Positions 6,491-7,075 of a DNA stretch of 7,075 nt are shown in pieces. The first letter of the stretch is position 1. Each line of letters opens with the position of its first letter. Location of the stretch: positions 1 through 7,075 of the forward strand of contig JBGCDD010000253.1 of NCBI GenBank assembly GCA_045105075.1. The letters are read 5' to 3'. The notes under the pieces were generated by a model. It was given only the letters and a program-made list of their open reading frames with translations, was not told the DNA's origin and searched no databases. The DNA comes from JBGCDD01 sp045105075. Lineage in GTDB: Bacteria > Pseudomonadota > Alphaproteobacteria > Rhodobacterales > Rhodobacteraceae. The translations under genes and the position numbers were made by a program.

Positions 6491-7075
6491 TCAATGCAGA
6501 TTGTGCTGGGCACCGGTGCCCTCTTCGTCCATCAGCCCAACGCCGGTGCGAAAACGGTCCAGCTTGAACCCAGTGGCATTGGGGTGCGGACGCCCGGTTG
6601 CCATGAGATGCGCAAACACATTGCCCGAGCCCGGAACCGCCTTGAAGCCGCCATAACACCAGCCGCAATTCAGGTACAAACCGTCAATATGGGTCTTGTC
6701 GATGATCGGCGATCCGTCCGCCGACATATCCATGATCCCGCCCCAACTGCGCAACACCTTGGCCTTGCCGATCATCGGCATCAGGGTCATCCCGGCCTCC
6801 ATCACATGTTCAGCCAGCGGCAGATTGCCCCGCGCCGCATATGAGGAATACATGTCCAGATCGCCGCCAAAGACCAAACCGCCCTTATCCGACTGGCTCA
6901 TGTAGAAATGCCCCATGCCAAAGGTGATGACCTGATCGATGCAGGGCTTTAACCCTTCGGTGACAAAAGCCTGCAACACGTGGGATTCAATCGGCAAGCG
7001 CATGCCCGCCATCGCCGCCACCTGGCTTGATCGGCCTGCCACCACCATGCCGACCTTTTTGGCACGGATCGGGCC
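6491..7075 (-). CDS. soxB: Sarcosine oxidase, beta subunit, C-terminal part, cut by window edge
   Basis: Catalytic flavin subunit of heterotetrameric sarcosine oxidase; FAD oxidises sarcosine and FMN passes electrons to oxygen, giving hydrogen peroxide. The frame is open to the window edge; 194 residues are visible, a little under half of the usual length of about 410-420. An internal ATG at 7048 is not the start. Family motifs of the DAO/glycine oxidase fold are clear: VVAGRSSQVAAMAG, HFYMSQSDKGGLVFGGDLD, then WGGIMDMSADGSPIID (visible residues 111-126) and YLNCGWCYGGFKAVPGSG (134-151), the C-terminal flavin-contacting segment. The end ATGFKLDRFRTGVGLMDEEG is typical for the subunit. The N-terminal GxGxxG dinucleotide motif and the His that carries covalent FMN lie outside the window and cannot be judged. 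As first gene of the visible operon, its promoter is also outside. Confidence 0.95.
   Translation of the reverse strand, partial: GPIRAKKVGMVVAGRSSQVAAMAGMRLPIESHVLQAFVTEGLKPCIDQVITFGMGHFYMSQSDKGGLVFGGDLDMYSSYAARGNLPLAEHVMEAGMTLMPMIGKAKVLRSWGGIMDMSADGSPIIDKTHIDGLYLNCGWCYGGFKAVPGSGNVFAHLMATGRPHPNATGFKLDRFRTGVGLMDEEGTGAQHNLH

Noticed and set aside
1..7075. Search for CRISPR arrays, tRNA/rRNA genes, insertion sequences and phage or defence genes
   Set aside because: None seen: no regular repeat-spacer pattern, no transposase or integrase frames, and nearly the whole window is filled by recognised core and catabolic genes.

Overview
The window appears to be ordinary chromosome from a GC-rich alphaproteobacterium, most likely a Rhodobacteraceae (Roseobacter-type) organism. 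This rests on the family look of the RpoD and DnaG N-termini, the heterotetrameric sarcosine oxidase cluster, and the high-GC codon use. It is a family-level inference from protein resemblance; no database search was run. All seven genes I accept lie on the minus strand, so transcription runs from position 7075 towards position 1. No gap between genes exceeds about 105 bases.

From 7075 down to 2729 lies a sarcosine oxidase operon in the order soxB (C-terminal part only, cut by the window edge), soxD, soxA, soxG. The four products form the heterotetrameric enzyme that oxidatively demethylates sarcosine to glycine. The methyl group passes to tetrahydrofolate and hydrogen peroxide is released, which is the last step of glycine betaine/dimethylglycine breakdown. 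soxD/soxA overlap by 4 bases and soxA/soxG by 8, which points to translational coupling and matched subunit synthesis. The operon promoter would be upstream of soxB, outside the window.

Next, 36 bases after soxG, comes a short gene for an unrecognised exported protein of 100 residues (2692 to 2390). DNA primase dnaG (2371 to 437) follows after 18 bases. After a 103-base gap containing two small hairpins comes the start of rpoD, the housekeeping sigma factor (333 to beyond position 1). dnaG-rpoD is the conserved core of the bacterial macromolecular synthesis operon. No rpsU lies upstream here; the position is taken by the small exported-protein gene and the sox operon.

I do not see a new defence, mobile or biosynthetic system. 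The points worth a second look are modest: the unrecognised exported protein, the lack of a visible terminator between the catabolic operon and dnaG-rpoD, the dnaG start (no Shine-Dalgarno sequence, inside a palindrome), and alternative hairpins in the dnaG-rpoD gap.
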